Source of the DNA: Devosia nitrariae
Lineage (GTDB): Bacteria; Pseudomonadota; Alphaproteobacteria; Rhizobiales; Devosiaceae
NCBI RefSeq assembly: GCF_030160115.1
Contig: NZ_BSNS01000012.1
Span: 1 to 64,000, forward strand
Direction: 5' to 3'
DNA: 64,000 nt
Positions 1 through 9,366 of this stretch are shown one piece after another; within the stretch, counting starts at the first letter, position 1, and the number at the start of each line of letters is the position of its first letter. The notes under the pieces are model-generated. The model did no database searches, was not told where the DNA came from, and was given only the letters and a program-made list of their open reading frames with translations. The position numbers and the translations under genes were made by a program.

Positions 1-39
1 AGCCAGCGTTGAATCTGATTTGCCAACCAAGGGGAATCC

Positions 40-117
40 CTAGGTCGATTAAATTGTCACTGCGACCTAGAGCGTTTTCAGCAAAAGTGGATACCACCTT
101 TTGCGATTCGAAAACGC
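40..117. repeat. two intergenic inverted repeats
   Basis: Two separate inverted repeats lie in the gene-free first 170 bases. CTAGGTCG at 40-47 pairs with CGACCTAG at 63-70. GCGTTTTC at 72-79 pairs with GAAAACGC at 110-117, with a nested GCAAAAGTGG / CCACCTTTTGC pairing inside. I recall similar AGCGTTTTC-type palindromes as dispersed intergenic elements in Rhizobiales; that is from memory. No ORF is credible here. Confidence 0.5.
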
Positions 118-133
118 GGCAATTCAAGAACTT

Positions 134-173
134 AGAGCTCCCGTTCTGATTCAATCAGAACGGGAAAGGCTCT
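134..173 (-). terminator. hairpin downstream of petC, possible terminator
   Basis: Perfect 11-bp stem: CCCGTTCTGAT at 140-150 and ATCAGAACGGG at 154-164, with a 3-base loop. Outer AGAGC/GCTCT arms extend it. It starts directly at the petC stop codon on the minus strand, so it is placed to end the petABC transcript. No clear T-run follows on that strand, so factor-independent termination is uncertain. Confidence 0.4.
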
Positions 174-1029
174 AGTGCTCGATGCCCTTCCACAGGCGGT
201 TCTTGACCGCCCACATGAGGCCGGCGAAAACGACGAGAAAAAGAAGCACCCGGAAGCCCGTCTCCTTGCGCGAGACAAGGTGCGGCTCGGCCATCCACAT
301 CATGAAGGCCGATACGTCCCTGGCGTACTGGTCGAGCGTCTCGGGTACGCTTGCTCCGCCCTCGCCCTCCTCATAATCGACCGCGCCGTCGAAGAGCGGC
401 GGAGACATCAAGATGGCGTTGCCGGGGAAGACCTCGTTGTAAAAGGCGGCGGGTGGCAGCTCGACGCCCTCGGGCGGTTCGTCGTGATAGCCAAGCAGCA
501 GGGCGTGGATGTAGTCCGGCCCGCCTTCCTGGTAGCCGGTGAAATAGTTGAACGCCCAGAACGGGAACGCGTCGGTGACGCCGCGGGCCTTGGCCAGCAC
601 CGAGAAATCCGGCGGCACGGTCCCATAGATCTCGCGCGCCTCCTGCTCGGAGGCGAAGGGCGCTGGCCAGCGGTCCGCCGGAATGCCCGGGCGCGTGCCG
701 CCCTCGACGCTCTCGTCGGGGATCTGGTACTCGGCCGCGAGCGCCTTGACCTGTTCCTCGGAAAAGCCGGGACCACCGGGTTCCGCCAGGTTGCGGAACG
801 CCATCAGCCGGGCACTGTGGCACTGCGCGCAGACCTCGCGGAACACCTGGAAGCCGCGTTGAAGCTGATGCTCGTCATAGGTGCCGAAGATACCGGCGAA
901 CGTCCAGCTTTGCTTTTCGATATGGGCGGCCCCGTGCCCGCCGGCTTCCTCTTCCGCGGCGGTCACGGGTCCGGCAAGCAAGGCGCCGGCCAGGGCCAGC
1001 ACCGCGATGATGGTCTTGGTGTCGATCAT
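172..1029 (-). CDS. petC: cytochrome c1 of the bc1 complex
   Basis: Membrane-anchored c-type cytochrome subunit of ubiquinol-cytochrome c reductase. It accepts electrons from the Rieske protein on the periplasmic side. The 285-residue protein has a signal peptide (about 1-25), a heme c motif CAQCH at residues 67-71, and a C-terminal membrane anchor (FRVLLFLVVFAGLMWAV) ending in a basic tail. The ATG at 1029 is chosen because the signal peptide begins there; the open frame runs on to 1245, but that extension lies inside petB and is not protein-like. petC is 19 bp downstream of petB and last in the petABC operon. It is separate from petB, unlike the fused FbcH of some rhizobia. Confidence 0.95.
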   Translation of the reverse strand: MIDTKTIIAVLALAGALLAGPVTAAEEEAGGHGAAHIEKQSWTFAGIFGTYDEHQLQRGFQVFREVCAQCHSARLMAFRNLAEPGGPGFSEEQVKALAAEYQIPDESVEGGTRPGIPADRWPAPFASEQEAREIYGTVPPDFSVLAKARGVTDAFPFWAFNYFTGYQEGGPDYIHALLLGYHDEPPEGVELPPAAFYNEVFPGNAILMSPPLFDGAVDYEEGEGGASVPETLDQYARDVSAFMMWMAEPHLVSRKETGFRVLLFLVVFAGLMWAVKNRLWKGIEH

Positions 1030-1048
1030 GATCTCTAATGCCCTGCCG

Positions 1049-2299
1049 TTACGCGTTTGCCTTGCCCAGGACGCTTTCCGAGATGCTGGCCGGCAGCGGC
1101 TTGGGCACCTCGATGCGCGCGAGCACCGGCAGGATGATGATGAAGTAGGCGAAGTAGTAGGCCACGCAGATCTTGGCGATGAGCACGTAGGTGCCTTCTG
1201 CCGGCTGCGCGCCGAGATAGGTGAGCGTGATGAAGTTGAGGACAAAGAGCCAGTAGAACCAACGGAACATCGGCCGGAAATTGCCCGAACGGACCGGCGA
1301 ACGGTCGAGCCAGGGCAGGACCAGGAGGATCAGCAGCGCACCGCCCATGGCGATGACGCCGCCGAGCTTGGAGTCGATGAACAGCACGTTGAAGTCGATG
1401 GCCCGCAGGATCGTGTAGAACGGCAGCAGATACCATTCGGGCACGATGTGGGTCGGGGTCACCTGGCTGTTGGCTTGGATGTAGTTGTCCGGATGCCCGA
1501 GGATGTCGGGCGCAAAGAATACGAACCAGGCGAAGGGGATGAGGAACACCACCATCGCGAAGGCATCCTTCATCGTATAGTACGGATGGAAGGGCACCGT
1601 ATCGCGGCTCGATTTCACCTCGACGCCGATCGGGTTGTTGTTGCCCGGCACGTGCAGCGCCCAGATGTGCAGGACGACGAGCGCGGCAATGATGAACGGC
1701 AGCAGGTAGTGCAGCGAGAAGAAGCGGTTAAGCGTCGGATTGTCGACCGCGAAACCGCCACGCAGGAGTTGCAGGATCGGGTCGCCGACGATCGGAATCG
1801 CCGAGAAGATATTGGTGATGACCGTCGCGCCCCAGAAGCTCATCTGCCCCCAGGGCAGCACGTAGCCCATAAAGGCCGTCGCCATCATCAGGATAAAGAT
1901 TGTGACGCCGAGAATCCAGAGGATCTCCCGTGGGGCCTTGTAGGAGCCGAAATAGAGACCGCGGAAGATGTGGACGTAGACGGCAAAAAAGAACATCGAG
2001 GCGCCGACCGAGTGCACCGCCTGGAGTTCGCGGCCCGCGTTGACGTTGCGGCGGATATGCTCGACCGAGTCGAAGGCCATCTCGACATTGGGCGTATAGT
2101 GCATGGCAAGGATGATGCCCGTGACGATCTGTACGCCGAGGCACATGGCCAGGATCGCCCCGAAGGTCCACCAGTAGTTGAGGTTCTTCGGGGTGGGAAA
2201 ATCCATCAGGTGTTCTTTGGTAAACCTGACGACCGGCAGGCGGTCATCGAGCCACTTCTCGACGCCGTTTGCCGGATTGTAAGTCGAATGTTCAGACAT
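1049..2299 (-). CDS. petB: cytochrome b of the bc1 complex
   Basis: Core membrane subunit of the bc1 complex, carrying two b hemes and the quinol oxidation (Qo) and quinone reduction (Qi) sites. The 416-residue sequence is the long bacterial form covering both cytochrome b domains. Family features visible include [16 protein letters not shown], the Qo-site PEWY motif, and multiple hydrophobic helices with paired histidines. The start [12 protein letters not shown] at 2299 is preferred over an ATG five codons upstream at 2314, which overlaps the petA stop. It sits between petA and petC with tight spacing, consistent with one transcript. Confidence 0.95.
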   Translation of the reverse strand: MSEHSTYNPANGVEKWLDDRLPVVRFTKEHLMDFPTPKNLNYWWTFGAILAMCLGVQIVTGIILAMHYTPNVEMAFDSVEHIRRNVNAGRELQAVHSVGASMFFFAVYVHIFRGLYFGSYKAPREILWILGVTIFILMMATAFMGYVLPWGQMSFWGATVITNIFSAIPIVGDPILQLLRGGFAVDNPTLNRFFSLHYLLPFIIAALVVLHIWALHVPGNNNPIGVEVKSSRDTVPFHPYYTMKDAFAMVVFLIPFAWFVFFAPDILGHPDNYIQANSQVTPTHIVPEWYLLPFYTILRAIDFNVLFIDSKLGGVIAMGGALLILLVLPWLDRSPVRSGNFRPMFRWFYWLFVLNFITLTYLGAQPAEGTYVLIAKICVAYYFAYFIIILPVLARIEVPKPLPASISESVLGKANA

Positions 2300-2310
2300 C
2301 TGGCTCCCCC

Positions 2311-2853
2311 TCACCCGATCTGGATCAGCGTATCGCTGAGGAATTCATACGGCGGAACCACCAGGTTGAGCGGCGCCGGCCCACGACGGATGCGACCGGC
2401 CGTGTCGTAGTGCGACCCGTGGCATGGGCAGAACCAGCCGTCGAAATCCCCCGATTCTCCGACCGGAACACACCCCAGATGCGTGCAGTTGGCGATCATG
2501 ACCAGCCACTGCTCATGGCCGGGCTTGGTGCGCTCTTCGTCGGTCTCGGGATCCTTCAAGTCGGAAAGCGGAACCGCCTTGGCCTCCTCGATATCGGCCG
2601 CCGTGCGATGGCGGACGAACACGGGCAGGCCGCGCCAGAGGATGGTGACCGTCTGACCTTCCTCGATACCGTTGAGGTTGAACTCGATGGTGGCCAGGGC
2701 GAGCGTCGAGGCATCGGGATTGAGCTGGTTGATCAGCGGCCAGGTGACGGCAGCCGCGCCCACGGCCGCCACGGAGCCGGTCGCGACATAGAGGAAATCC
2801 CGCCGTGTCGGTTGGTGTTCTGCTTGCGTTGCCAAGATATGGTCCCCGTCCAT
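2311..2853 (-). CDS. petA: Rieske iron-sulfur subunit of the bc1 complex
   Basis: 2Fe-2S protein that carries electrons from quinol to cytochrome c1. Both cluster-binding motifs are present: CTHLGC and CPCHGSHYD, each supplying Cys and His ligands. The N-terminus has a twin-arginine signal-anchor ([17 protein letters not shown]), as expected for a Tat-exported Rieske protein. The ATG at 2853 has no clear ribosome site. A TTG at 2835 (codon 7) preceded by GGGGA is an equally plausible start. First gene of petABC; about 220 bp separate it from the divergent trmL, and that gap probably holds both promoters, though I could not pick clear boxes. Confidence 0.93.
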   Translation of the reverse strand: MDGDHILATQAEHQPTRRDFLYVATGSVAAVGAAAVTWPLINQLNPDASTLALATIEFNLNGIEEGQTVTILWRGLPVFVRHRTAADIEEAKAVPLSDLKDPETDEERTKPGHEQWLVMIANCTHLGCVPVGESGDFDGWFCPCHGSHYDTAGRIRRGPAPLNLVVPPYEFLSDTLIQIG

Positions 2854-3076
2854 TGTAAAACGGCAGGCCGGCGTTGGCAGCCCTGCCGCCTATGCCAAGC
2901 GGAATCGCGCGCCCCCGCCCTCAAGCGGCCCGTCTTTTGCGGACCCTTTTTGCACTGTCCCATGCGCTTGTCCAGTATGCCCCGGCGCGACAAAAGCGAA
3001 CTGCGACACTATACCCGGTTTCGTCTGGTCCCGCCTTGCGCCACCAGCATTTCTGACCCGTCGCGGAAGGCCCTGC

Positions 3077-3547
3077 ATGCCCTTCGAACTTGCGCTCTAC
3101 CAGCCCGACATCGCCCAGAACACGGGCACGCTCATGCGCCTCGGCGCCTGCTTGGGCATCAAGCTCCACATCATCCACCCGACAGGCTTTGCCTTCTCGC
3201 GTGCGAGCCTGCGGCGCTCCGGCCTCGACTACCTCGACTTCGTCAATTTCGAGGAGCATGTGAGCTTTGCCCGTTTCGACGACTGGCGGCGTGAGGCGCG
3301 CAGACGCCTGGTGCTGGCAACGACGAAGGGTAAGCTTTCGGTCTATGATGCGACCTACGATCCGGGCGACATCGTCATGGTCGGACGCGAAAGTGCCGGC
3401 GTGCCCGACGCCGTGGCCGCGACAGCTGACCTCAAGGTGCGCATTCCCATGCGGCCCGGTTTGCGCTCGATCAATGTCGCCCTCAGTGCCACTCTCATTC
3501 TCGGCGAAGCCATGCGTCAAACCGACAGCTTCAAGGATCTGACATGA
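3077..3547 (+). CDS. trmL: tRNA (cytidine(34)-2'-O)-methyltransferase
   Basis: SPOUT-class enzyme that 2'-O-methylates the wobble base of certain leucine tRNAs using S-adenosylmethionine. Its 156 residues match the usual TrmL length. Family motifs are visible in order: QNTGTLMR near the N-terminus, GRESAGVP in the middle, and the knot region [18 protein letters not shown] near the C-terminus. The ATG of hemF overlaps its stop as ATGA, so the two genes are probably translationally coupled. It diverges from petA. Confidence 0.93.
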   Translation: MPFELALYQPDIAQNTGTLMRLGACLGIKLHIIHPTGFAFSRASLRRSGLDYLDFVNFEEHVSFARFDDWRREARRRLVLATTKGKLSVYDATYDPGDIVMVGRESAGVPDAVAATADLKVRIPMRPGLRSINVALSATLILGEAMRQTDSFKDLT

Positions 3548-4428
3548 CCATCGAGACGACCCTGCCCGACGACATCGACTCAAGGAAGGCCGAGGCGGCT
3601 GCCTGGTTCCGCGACCTGCGTGACCGTATCTGCGCCGAACTCGAGGCGATCGAGACCGAGGTTCGCGGCCCCAACGGCGTAATGGCTCCGGGCCGGTTCG
3701 AGCGCACGCCCTGGGACCGCGCGGCGGGCGGAGGCGGCGAGATGTCGATGATGAAGGGCCGCGTGTTCGAGAAGGCCGGAGTGCACATCTCCACGGTTCA
3801 CGGGCAGTTCTCGCCCGAGTTCGCGAAGCAGGTTCCCGGCACCGAGGCCGGCGGCGCCTTCTGGAGCTCAGGCATCTCGCTCATCATCCACCCCTGGAAC
3901 CCCCATGTGCCGGCGGTGCACATGAACACGCGCATGATCGTGACAGGCAAACTCTGGTTCGGCGGCGGTGCCGATCTGACGCCGGTGCTCGACCGGCGGC
4001 GGACGCAGGACGATCCCGATACTCTCGATTTCCACGCCGCGATGAAGGCCGCATGCGACGCCCATCCGCATATCGACTACCAGCGCTACAAGGACTGGTG
4101 CGACGAATATTTCTTCCTGCCCCACCGCAATGAACCGCGCGGCATCGGCGGCATTTTCTATGACCACCTCAATTCCGGTGACTGGCAGGCCGATTTCGCC
4201 TTCACCAGGGACGTGGGCCTTGCGTTCCTCGACATCTATCCCAAGCTCGTGCGACGCAATTTCGAGACCGCCTGGAGCGAAGCGGACCGCAACGAGCAGC
4301 TCATCCGGCGTGGGCGTTACGTGGAGTTCAACCTGCTCTACGACCGCGGCACGACCTTCGGCCTCAAGACCGGCGGCAACGTCGACAGCATCCTGTCGTC
4401 CATGCCCCCGGCCGTGCGCTGGCCATAG
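3544..4428 (+). CDS. hemF: oxygen-dependent coproporphyrinogen III oxidase
   Basis: Converts coproporphyrinogen III to protoporphyrinogen IX with O2 in heme biosynthesis. The 294-residue sequence carries the family hallmarks: VHMNTRMIV followed by [10 protein letters not shown], the GGIFYDHL segment, and the C-terminal block [18 protein letters not shown] leading into [15 protein letters not shown]. Its start overlaps the trmL stop by 4 bp. Placement beside the bc1 operon fits heme demand for respiration, though the two are transcribed divergently. It converges with the DUF2062 gene, 22 bp away. Confidence 0.95.
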   Translation: MTIETTLPDDIDSRKAEAAAWFRDLRDRICAELEAIETEVRGPNGVMAPGRFERTPWDRAAGGGGEMSMMKGRVFEKAGVHISTVHGQFSPEFAKQVPGTEAGGAFWSSGISLIIHPWNPHVPAVHMNTRMIVTGKLWFGGGADLTPVLDRRRTQDDPDTLDFHAAMKAACDAHPHIDYQRYKDWCDEYFFLPHRNEPRGIGGIFYDHLNSGDWQADFAFTRDVGLAFLDIYPKLVRRNFETAWSEADRNEQLIRRGRYVEFNLLYDRGTTFGLKTGGNVDSILSSMPPAVRWP

Positions 4429-4450
4429 ATCTGCGCTCCAGACTGTAGCC

Positions 4451-5014
4451 TCATGATCCCATGTCGCCGGACCGCTCGGCCCGGCGCGCGGCCATGCGCG
4501 CCTGTCGCAGCATGCGGAATCGCGTGACCAGCACGCGCACCAGCACGTAGAACACGGCATAAACGATGATCGCCAAGGGAACCGCGCCGACGAACATCGT
4601 CTTGAACGCCGGCCAGATGGCCGTGAGCCCGCCCGAGAACAGGCCCTCGCTCAACTTGTCGCCGGTCGCATCGAGGCTTGCCGCATCGATAGGCTCGCCG
4701 CCCAGGATCCAGTGGCCGATGTTGTAGGAGGCTGCAAAAAAGAAAGGGAAGGTGAAGGGGTTACCCCACGCGGTGCCGATCGCGGCGGCGATCATGTTGC
4801 CGCGCGTGAAGAATGCCAGCACGAAACCGAGGATGAAGTGCAGCCCGATGAGCGGGAACATCGAGACCGCCGCGCCCGAGGCGACCCCTGCCCCGACCGC
4901 GTGCGGGCTCGCCGAGAGCCGCAGTACGCGCTTGCGCAGATACGTTCCATAACGCCGGAAACCCATCCGCGGCCAAACCACGTTGCGGATCCTGTTCCAC
5001 CTGCTGGACGCCAT
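4451..5014 (-). CDS. DUF2062 family membrane protein
   Basis: Small integral membrane protein of the DUF2062 family, with no established function. A basic N-terminal stretch (WPRMGFRRYGTYLRKRVLRL) is followed by hydrophobic segments around GAGVASGAAVSMFPLIG, LHFILGFVLAFF and the typical AAAIGTAWGNPFTFPFFF, then a C-terminal helix. The ATG at 5014 (MASSRWNRIRN) gives a family-like N-terminus and is preceded by a purine-rich AAGGAGAGGA. The frame extends to 5092, but that stretch does not resemble relatives. It is convergent with hemF. Confidence 0.8.
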   Translation of the reverse strand: MASSRWNRIRNVVWPRMGFRRYGTYLRKRVLRLSASPHAVGAGVASGAAVSMFPLIGLHFILGFVLAFFTRGNMIAAAIGTAWGNPFTFPFFFAASYNIGHWILGGEPIDAASLDATGDKLSEGLFSGGLTAIWPAFKTMFVGAVPLAIIVYAVFYVLVRVLVTRFRMLRQARMAARRAERSGDMGS

Positions 5015-5161
5015 ACGTCGGAGATCCTCTCCTTTCGGGCCTTTGTGTTGCGCGGACCCTTGATACTTGGTTAGCGTCGTGGCCGTTTCCACCTACCAAC
5101 CCATCGGCTCATTGCAAAACGAAGATGCCGTGATCGTAACGATTGCTGAGAGGGCGCGGGC

Positions 5162-6313
5162 TTGAGCCTTACGGACATCGAAATCGTCGGCTATCGCTCG
5201 GTTCGCGCCATCCGTTTCCCGGTGCGGCGCCTGTCGGTGCTGGTCGGCGGCAATGGGGTGGGCAAGACCAATCTCTATCGGGCGCTCGAACTGGTACATG
5301 CGGCAGCGCTCGGCACGCTCGCCGAGGAGATTGCCCGCGAGGGCGGCCTTGCCTCGGCCTTCTGGGCCGGCGAGCGCAAGGTCGGCGACCAGTCGCGACT
5401 GACACTCAAGGTCAAGCTCGACGATATCGGCGAGGACGTGCCTGCAACTTACGAAGCCGAACTTGGCTTCGCGCCGCAGTATGAATTGGAAGTGGGCTTC
5501 CGCATGCCGACGGCGGCCGCCTTTCTGCTCGAGGCCCAGATCAAGCGGGAAGCCCTGACGATCCGCATGGGCAGGCGTGAGGTCACTGTGCTGGAGCGCA
5601 AGGGCAGTGCGGCTTGGATACGCGACGCGCAAGGCCGGCGCGTCGAGTTGCCGGGCACCTTGCTCGCCAGTGAAACGGCGCTTGCCAATGCGCGCGGCTT
5701 TCCCGAGATCGATGCCGTGCGCCAGACGCTTGCCGCGTGGCGCTTCTACCACAGCTTCCGCACGGATGTGGAAAGCCCGCTGCGCCGGCCGTCGCTGGCA
5801 GTGACTTCACCGCTGCTCAACGCGAACGGGTCGAACCTTGCGGCAGTGTTCGCAACCCTCCGGCACATCCGTGAGGACTCGGTGGACCTCGACGCGGCCA
5901 TCGAGAACGCGTTCCCCGGCGCCAGCCTTGACGTGCCGATGCCGGATCAGGACGCGACGTTCTCGATGACCTTCCCCGACCTGCCCAAGCGGCCGTTCGC
6001 CGCGCGTGAGCTCTCGGACGGCACGCTGCAGTTTCTTGCGCTCCTTGGCGCCCTGCTTTCTTATCGCCTGCCGCCGCTCGTCGCGCTCAACGAACCGGAA
6101 ACCAGCCTGCATCCGAGCCTGCTGCCGGCACTGGCCAAGACCATCGCGCGCGCAGCCGAGCGCACCCAGGTCTGGGTGGTGACCCATTCGCGCGAGCTGG
6201 CTGATGCGCTGGCCGCCGAGACCGGCGTGCTGGCGCGAGAGGTCGTGCGCCGCGACGGCGCCACCTGGCTCGAAGGACTGTCGCCACTCGGGATCTTTCC
6301 GGACGATGATTGA
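5162..6313 (+). CDS. AAA/ABC-type ATPase, RecF/OLD-like
   Basis: Soluble ATPase with a split ABC-type nucleotide-binding fold. Walker A GGNGVGKTN lies at about residues 29-37, a signature-like region RELSDGTLQFLALLGALL near 280, then Walker B with PLVALNEPETSLHP and a switch histidine in VVTHSRELAD. This is the AAA_21 layout of stand-alone RecF/OLD-type ATPases, with no TOPRIM nuclease domain visible in 383 residues. Translation appears to start at TTG, preceded by GAGAGGG. No partner nuclease gene is adjacent, so a role in DNA repair or defence is only a guess. Confidence 0.75.
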   Translation: MSLTDIEIVGYRSVRAIRFPVRRLSVLVGGNGVGKTNLYRALELVHAAALGTLAEEIAREGGLASAFWAGERKVGDQSRLTLKVKLDDIGEDVPATYEAELGFAPQYELEVGFRMPTAAAFLLEAQIKREALTIRMGRREVTVLERKGSAAWIRDAQGRRVELPGTLLASETALANARGFPEIDAVRQTLAAWRFYHSFRTDVESPLRRPSLAVTSPLLNANGSNLAAVFATLRHIREDSVDLDAAIENAFPGASLDVPMPDQDATFSMTFPDLPKRPFAARELSDGTLQFLALLGALLSYRLPPLVALNEPETSLHPSLLPALAKTIARAAERTQVWVVTHSRELADALAAETGVLAREVVRRDGATWLEGLSPLGIFPDDD

Positions 6314-6396
6314 CCTATAGGTCAACGGAACTGCCTTGTAGCTGTCGCGTTCCTCTGGTCCACTGACGATGTGACAACCCAGACGGGGAGAACGAG

Positions 6397-6591
6397 ATGA
6401 AACGCTTCGATTCAGGAACCCTGATCCCCGGTTCCACCTGGCGCGCCGAGGCCGACAGCGAGGCCGAGGTGGTGCGCCGCGCCGTTGAAAACCTCAAGAA
6501 CTTCCACGGGGAAACAGTGGTGCGCCCCGACATGATCGAACGGATCAAGGAGCGCATCGTCGACGTGGATGACAACGAGACCAGGCACTAG
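6397..6591 (+). CDS. DUF1059-like small protein
   Basis: 64-residue soluble protein of unknown function. Its pattern, an N-terminal GTLIPGSTW stretch, then an acidic helix (EAEVVRRAVENLKNFHGE) and a terminal amphipathic helix, resembles the DUF1059 family. The cysteine usually found after the LIPG-type motif is serine here. A good ribosome site (GGGGAGAACGAG) precedes the ATG. It lies between the AAA ATPase and the convergent cca gene. Confidence 0.7.
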   Translation: MKRFDSGTLIPGSTWRAEADSEAEVVRRAVENLKNFHGETVVRPDMIERIKERIVDVDDNETRH

Positions 6592-6602
6592 AACGGGATG
6601 CA

Positions 6603-7802
6603 CTAGAACCCCTCGACCTTCGAAAGCAGCTCATCCCGGCCGAGGGCGAACTCGCTGTCGATCCATAGCCGTTCGAGGCGTTTCAACTCCCGGCCGAGCT
6701 CCGGACCGGCAGTGAGGCCATGTCCGACAAGGTCGGCTCCAGTGAGTGGAAAATCGCGCCGCTCGACCGCGGAGAGCCTTTCGTGCACGGCGGTCTTGCC
6801 CGCCCCCCCCCAGCCGGCGCGCACGGCGGCAACATCGAGGGCCGCTTCGGCAATCTGCGGGAAGCGGTAGACCGTCTCATGAAGCTTGAGTTCTTCGATG
6901 AGCTGCGCGGCCGCGCGCAGGTTCGTCGCCGCTGCGATGTCATCGTTCGAGAGGCGCCATCGCGCCTGCAGTAACTCCGCATCGCCGGCCTCGAGAATGA
7001 GAGCCAGGCGTGCCGGAAATGTCGGCTCGGCGATCTGCCGCTCATAGGCCCGCAGGGCCGCGACGATCGATTGCGACAGGTCCAGGAGCCCAATCTGCAC
7101 CATCTTCCTTACGGTCGATGCCACGTGCGGCAGGCCGAGCATTCGCTTGAACTCGCTCCCCACCCGCTCGGCCGACAGGTGCCCGAGTGATCCGACGGCC
7201 GCCGCACAGGCTTCGAGCCCTTCCGGATCGAAGGTCTCGCGGCCATGGCTGGCGGTGAAGCGGAAGAAGCGATAGACGCGCAACCCGTCCTCGGCGATGC
7301 GCCGGGCCGGATCGCCGATGAAGCGCACGCGCGCATCAATGCAGTCGGCGAGCGCTCCCAGCGGATCGAAGAGGACCCCGTTCATGTCGGCATAAAGCGC
7401 GTTGAGGGTGAAGTCGCGCCGCGAGGCATCGGCGGTCCAATCGGTGCCGAAGTGCACACGTGCGTGCCGGCCGTCTGTCTCGATATCCTCGCGTAGCGTC
7501 GTGACCTCGGCAACCACCGATCCGTGCCGCAGCGTCACCGTGCCGTGGTCGATGCCGGTGGGATAGACCGCTATGCCTTCTGCACGAGCCCGGTCGGTCA
7601 CCTGCTGCGGCGTAAGTTCGGTCGCGACGTCTATGTCCGATCTGTCGCGCGCCAGATCGAGAACCGTATCACGCACCAACCCGCCGACGACCCGCGAGCG
7701 CCCGGCCTCGCCGTCGAGCATGGCAAGAATGGCCCGCAGCTCGGGAAGCCTCACCCAGGCCGCATCGCGCAGCCGCGCCTCGGCTGTCGCCGCCCCGATC
7801 AC
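6603..7802 (-). CDS. cca: CCA tRNA nucleotidyltransferase
   Basis: Class II polymerase that adds or repairs the 3' CCA end of tRNAs. The N-terminal catalytic domain has the GG motif VVGGLVRDTVL, the metal-binding DIDVAT, and the RRDFTLNALYAD motif. The later GDPARRIAEDGLRVYRFFRF segment is the tRNA head/neck region typical of alphaproteobacterial CCA enzymes. Length 399 aa is normal. The start is GTG, overlapping the stop of the upstream NUDIX gene as GTGA, which implies translational coupling. Confidence 0.93.
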   Translation of the reverse strand: MIGAATAEARLRDAAWVRLPELRAILAMLDGEAGRSRVVGGLVRDTVLDLARDRSDIDVATELTPQQVTDRARAEGIAVYPTGIDHGTVTLRHGSVVAEVTTLREDIETDGRHARVHFGTDWTADASRRDFTLNALYADMNGVLFDPLGALADCIDARVRFIGDPARRIAEDGLRVYRFFRFTASHGRETFDPEGLEACAAAVGSLGHLSAERVGSEFKRMLGLPHVASTVRKMVQIGLLDLSQSIVAALRAYERQIAEPTFPARLALILEAGDAELLQARWRLSNDDIAAATNLRAAAQLIEELKLHETVYRFPQIAEAALDVAAVRAGWGGAGKTAVHERLSAVERRDFPLTGADLVGHGLTAGPELGRELKRLERLWIDSEFALGRDELLSKVEGF

Positions 7803-8497
7803 GACCCCGCCTCCGCAGCAAGCACCATGTCGCGAAACCGGCGGGTGAGGTTGGCGGTGATGCCCCAGATAACATGCCCCTCGTGGTCGATCTGCCAGGT
7901 CCGGTGCTCCTTGCCGCCGCGCTTGATGCGGTAAGTGCCGTAACTCTCGTTGCTGAGGATGCGTGCGAGCGGCACCTCGAACACCGAGCGCACCTCACGT
8001 GGGTTGGGCACGAACGGCCGTCCGGGAGCGACCAGCGCTACTACCGGCGTGATCAGGTAGTTGGTGCCGGTGAAATAGGTCGGCATGAAGCCGATGACGT
8101 GCGCGTCGCCTCGCCGCAAGGCCACCTCCTCGCTGGCCTCGCGCAGGGCCGCATCGGCCGCGTCGGCATCGGTCGGATCGATCTTGCCGCCGGGAAAGGC
8201 CACCTGGCCGGAATGGGAGCGCAGGTCCGGCGACCGTTCGGTATAAAGAATCGTGTGGCCTTCCGGTCGCGCAACGAGGGCAATGAGCACAGCCGCGGCG
8301 ACGGGTGGCCGATCGAAGGCGGTTGCCGGCGCCCAGTCGGGAACCAGTTCGCCATGGGCAGCAAGCGCCGGCGGCTCGGAAAGGAGCCGGCCGGCGATGC
8401 GGTCGATGTCAATGTCCTCGATGGCCACGCGGCGGGCTCCGGTATCGGGGAATCCGTTGCACCCGATCAATCTAGGCGACGAAGCGCCCGCCCGCAT
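7799..8497 (-). CDS. NUDIX hydrolase, CoA pyrophosphatase type
   Basis: Probably hydrolyses CoA or a related nucleotide diphosphate. The NUDIX box GQVAFPGGKIDPTDADAA... continuing to LREASEEVAL has two extra residues relative to the strict box, as in the NudL/CoA-pyrophosphatase branch, and SHSGQVAFPGGK is typical of that branch. The start is uncertain: ATG at 8497 gives 232 aa and has a G-run upstream, while GTG at 8428 (VAIEDIDIDRIAG) would give a more usual N-terminus. The gene overlaps cca by 4 bp. Confidence 0.85.
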   Translation of the reverse strand: MRAGASSPRLIGCNGFPDTGARRVAIEDIDIDRIAGRLLSEPPALAAHGELVPDWAPATAFDRPPVAAAVLIALVARPEGHTILYTERSPDLRSHSGQVAFPGGKIDPTDADAADAALREASEEVALRRGDAHVIGFMPTYFTGTNYLITPVVALVAPGRPFVPNPREVRSVFEVPLARILSNESYGTYRIKRGGKEHRTWQIDHEGHVIWGITANLTRRFRDMVLAAEAGS

Positions 8498-8551
8498 CCC
8501 CCCAAAATTGGGCAGCCGGTTTGAGCGAGGGTCAAACCAGCCTGCGCCTTA

Positions 8552-9097
8552 TCAACGGAAGGCGGCGATGGGACCGGCGAGCGTCGTTGCCAGGGTCTCG
8601 TCATGGGTAAAGACCAGGACACGATCGTAGTCGACGGGGCCGGGAAAACCGATGGCGCCCTTGACCGTTGGCTGCCAGCCGAGCGGGCAGTAATAGTCCT
8701 GATCACCGATCAGCAGCACGAACTGCCCCTCTCCGCGCGCCAGCGCGTGGGCCGTGACCTCGCGCGCCAGGAGCTTGCCGGCGCCGCGCTTGCGAAAACC
8801 GGGATCGGTGGCGAGCGGGCCGAGGAGATAGCCGTTGACGCCCCCCACGCTGACCGGCGTCATCCACACCGCGCCGCACGGCACGCCGTCGACCTCGGCG
8901 ATGAGGCTGAGGCTTTCATCTATCGGAAAGCGCTCGCGCACCCGGAAGGCCGTGCGCGCGAAGCGCCCGGGACCGAAGGCGATGGCGTGCAGTTCTTCGA
9001 CAAACGTATCGTCGGCTGGGGTGGCCGGTCGGACGTAGGGAATGCTGGGAAGGTGCGTGACAAGGGGCGCGGCGACAGCGGCCTGGGGAGCGATCAT
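8552..9097 (-). CDS. GNAT N-acetyltransferase
   Basis: Predicted acetyl-CoA-dependent N-acetyltransferase of 181 residues, substrate unknown. The central region LLGPLATDPGFRKRGAGKLL is the acetyl-CoA pyrophosphate loop (R-x-x-G-x-G/A). The following YYCPLGWQP resembles YhbS-type acetyltransferases. The N-terminal ~20 residues are Ala/Pro-rich and lie before the fold, so the true start may be slightly downstream. It precedes the NUDIX-cca pair on the same strand, with a 54-bp gap. Confidence 0.85.
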   Translation of the reverse strand: MIAPQAAVAAPLVTHLPSIPYVRPATPADDTFVEELHAIAFGPGRFARTAFRVRERFPIDESLSLIAEVDGVPCGAVWMTPVSVGGVNGYLLGPLATDPGFRKRGAGKLLAREVTAHALARGEGQFVLLIGDQDYYCPLGWQPTVKGAIGFPGPVDYDRVLVFTHDETLATTLAGPIAAFR

Positions 9098-9366
9098 GGT
9101 CGGAAGTCCGGATGAATAAGGGCAGAAACAAGCGGGCTGCCAAAGGGGCAGCCAAAAAGCGACCGGCTAGGGTCGTCGTGTTGCTCGTAAAACCTTTATC
9201 ATCCTGGGCGCCTCCACGCCTGAAGGGCGAATTATCACCAAGCCGGCCCTCGCGCAAACGGAAAGATGCAACGCTCTGTCAACCGAACGGGCACTAGCAA
9301 CGTTCCGGTCGACGCACCTATTTCAGCGGGCAAATGCGTCGCCATCACGACGGAAAGGACGACATC

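Noticed and set aside
881..2410. Long open frame (509 codons) on the plus strand opposite petB
   Set aside because: It is the antisense of petB/petC in high-GC DNA. Its translation is rich in Asp/Glu/Arg/His without any recognisable domain, while the minus strand is unambiguous cytochrome b.
9112..9297. 61-codon basic ORF (MNKGRNKRAAKGAAKKRPAR...)
   Set aside because: Lys/Arg-rich low complexity with no ribosome site and no family resemblance; it overlaps the promoter region of the hydroquinone reductase gene.
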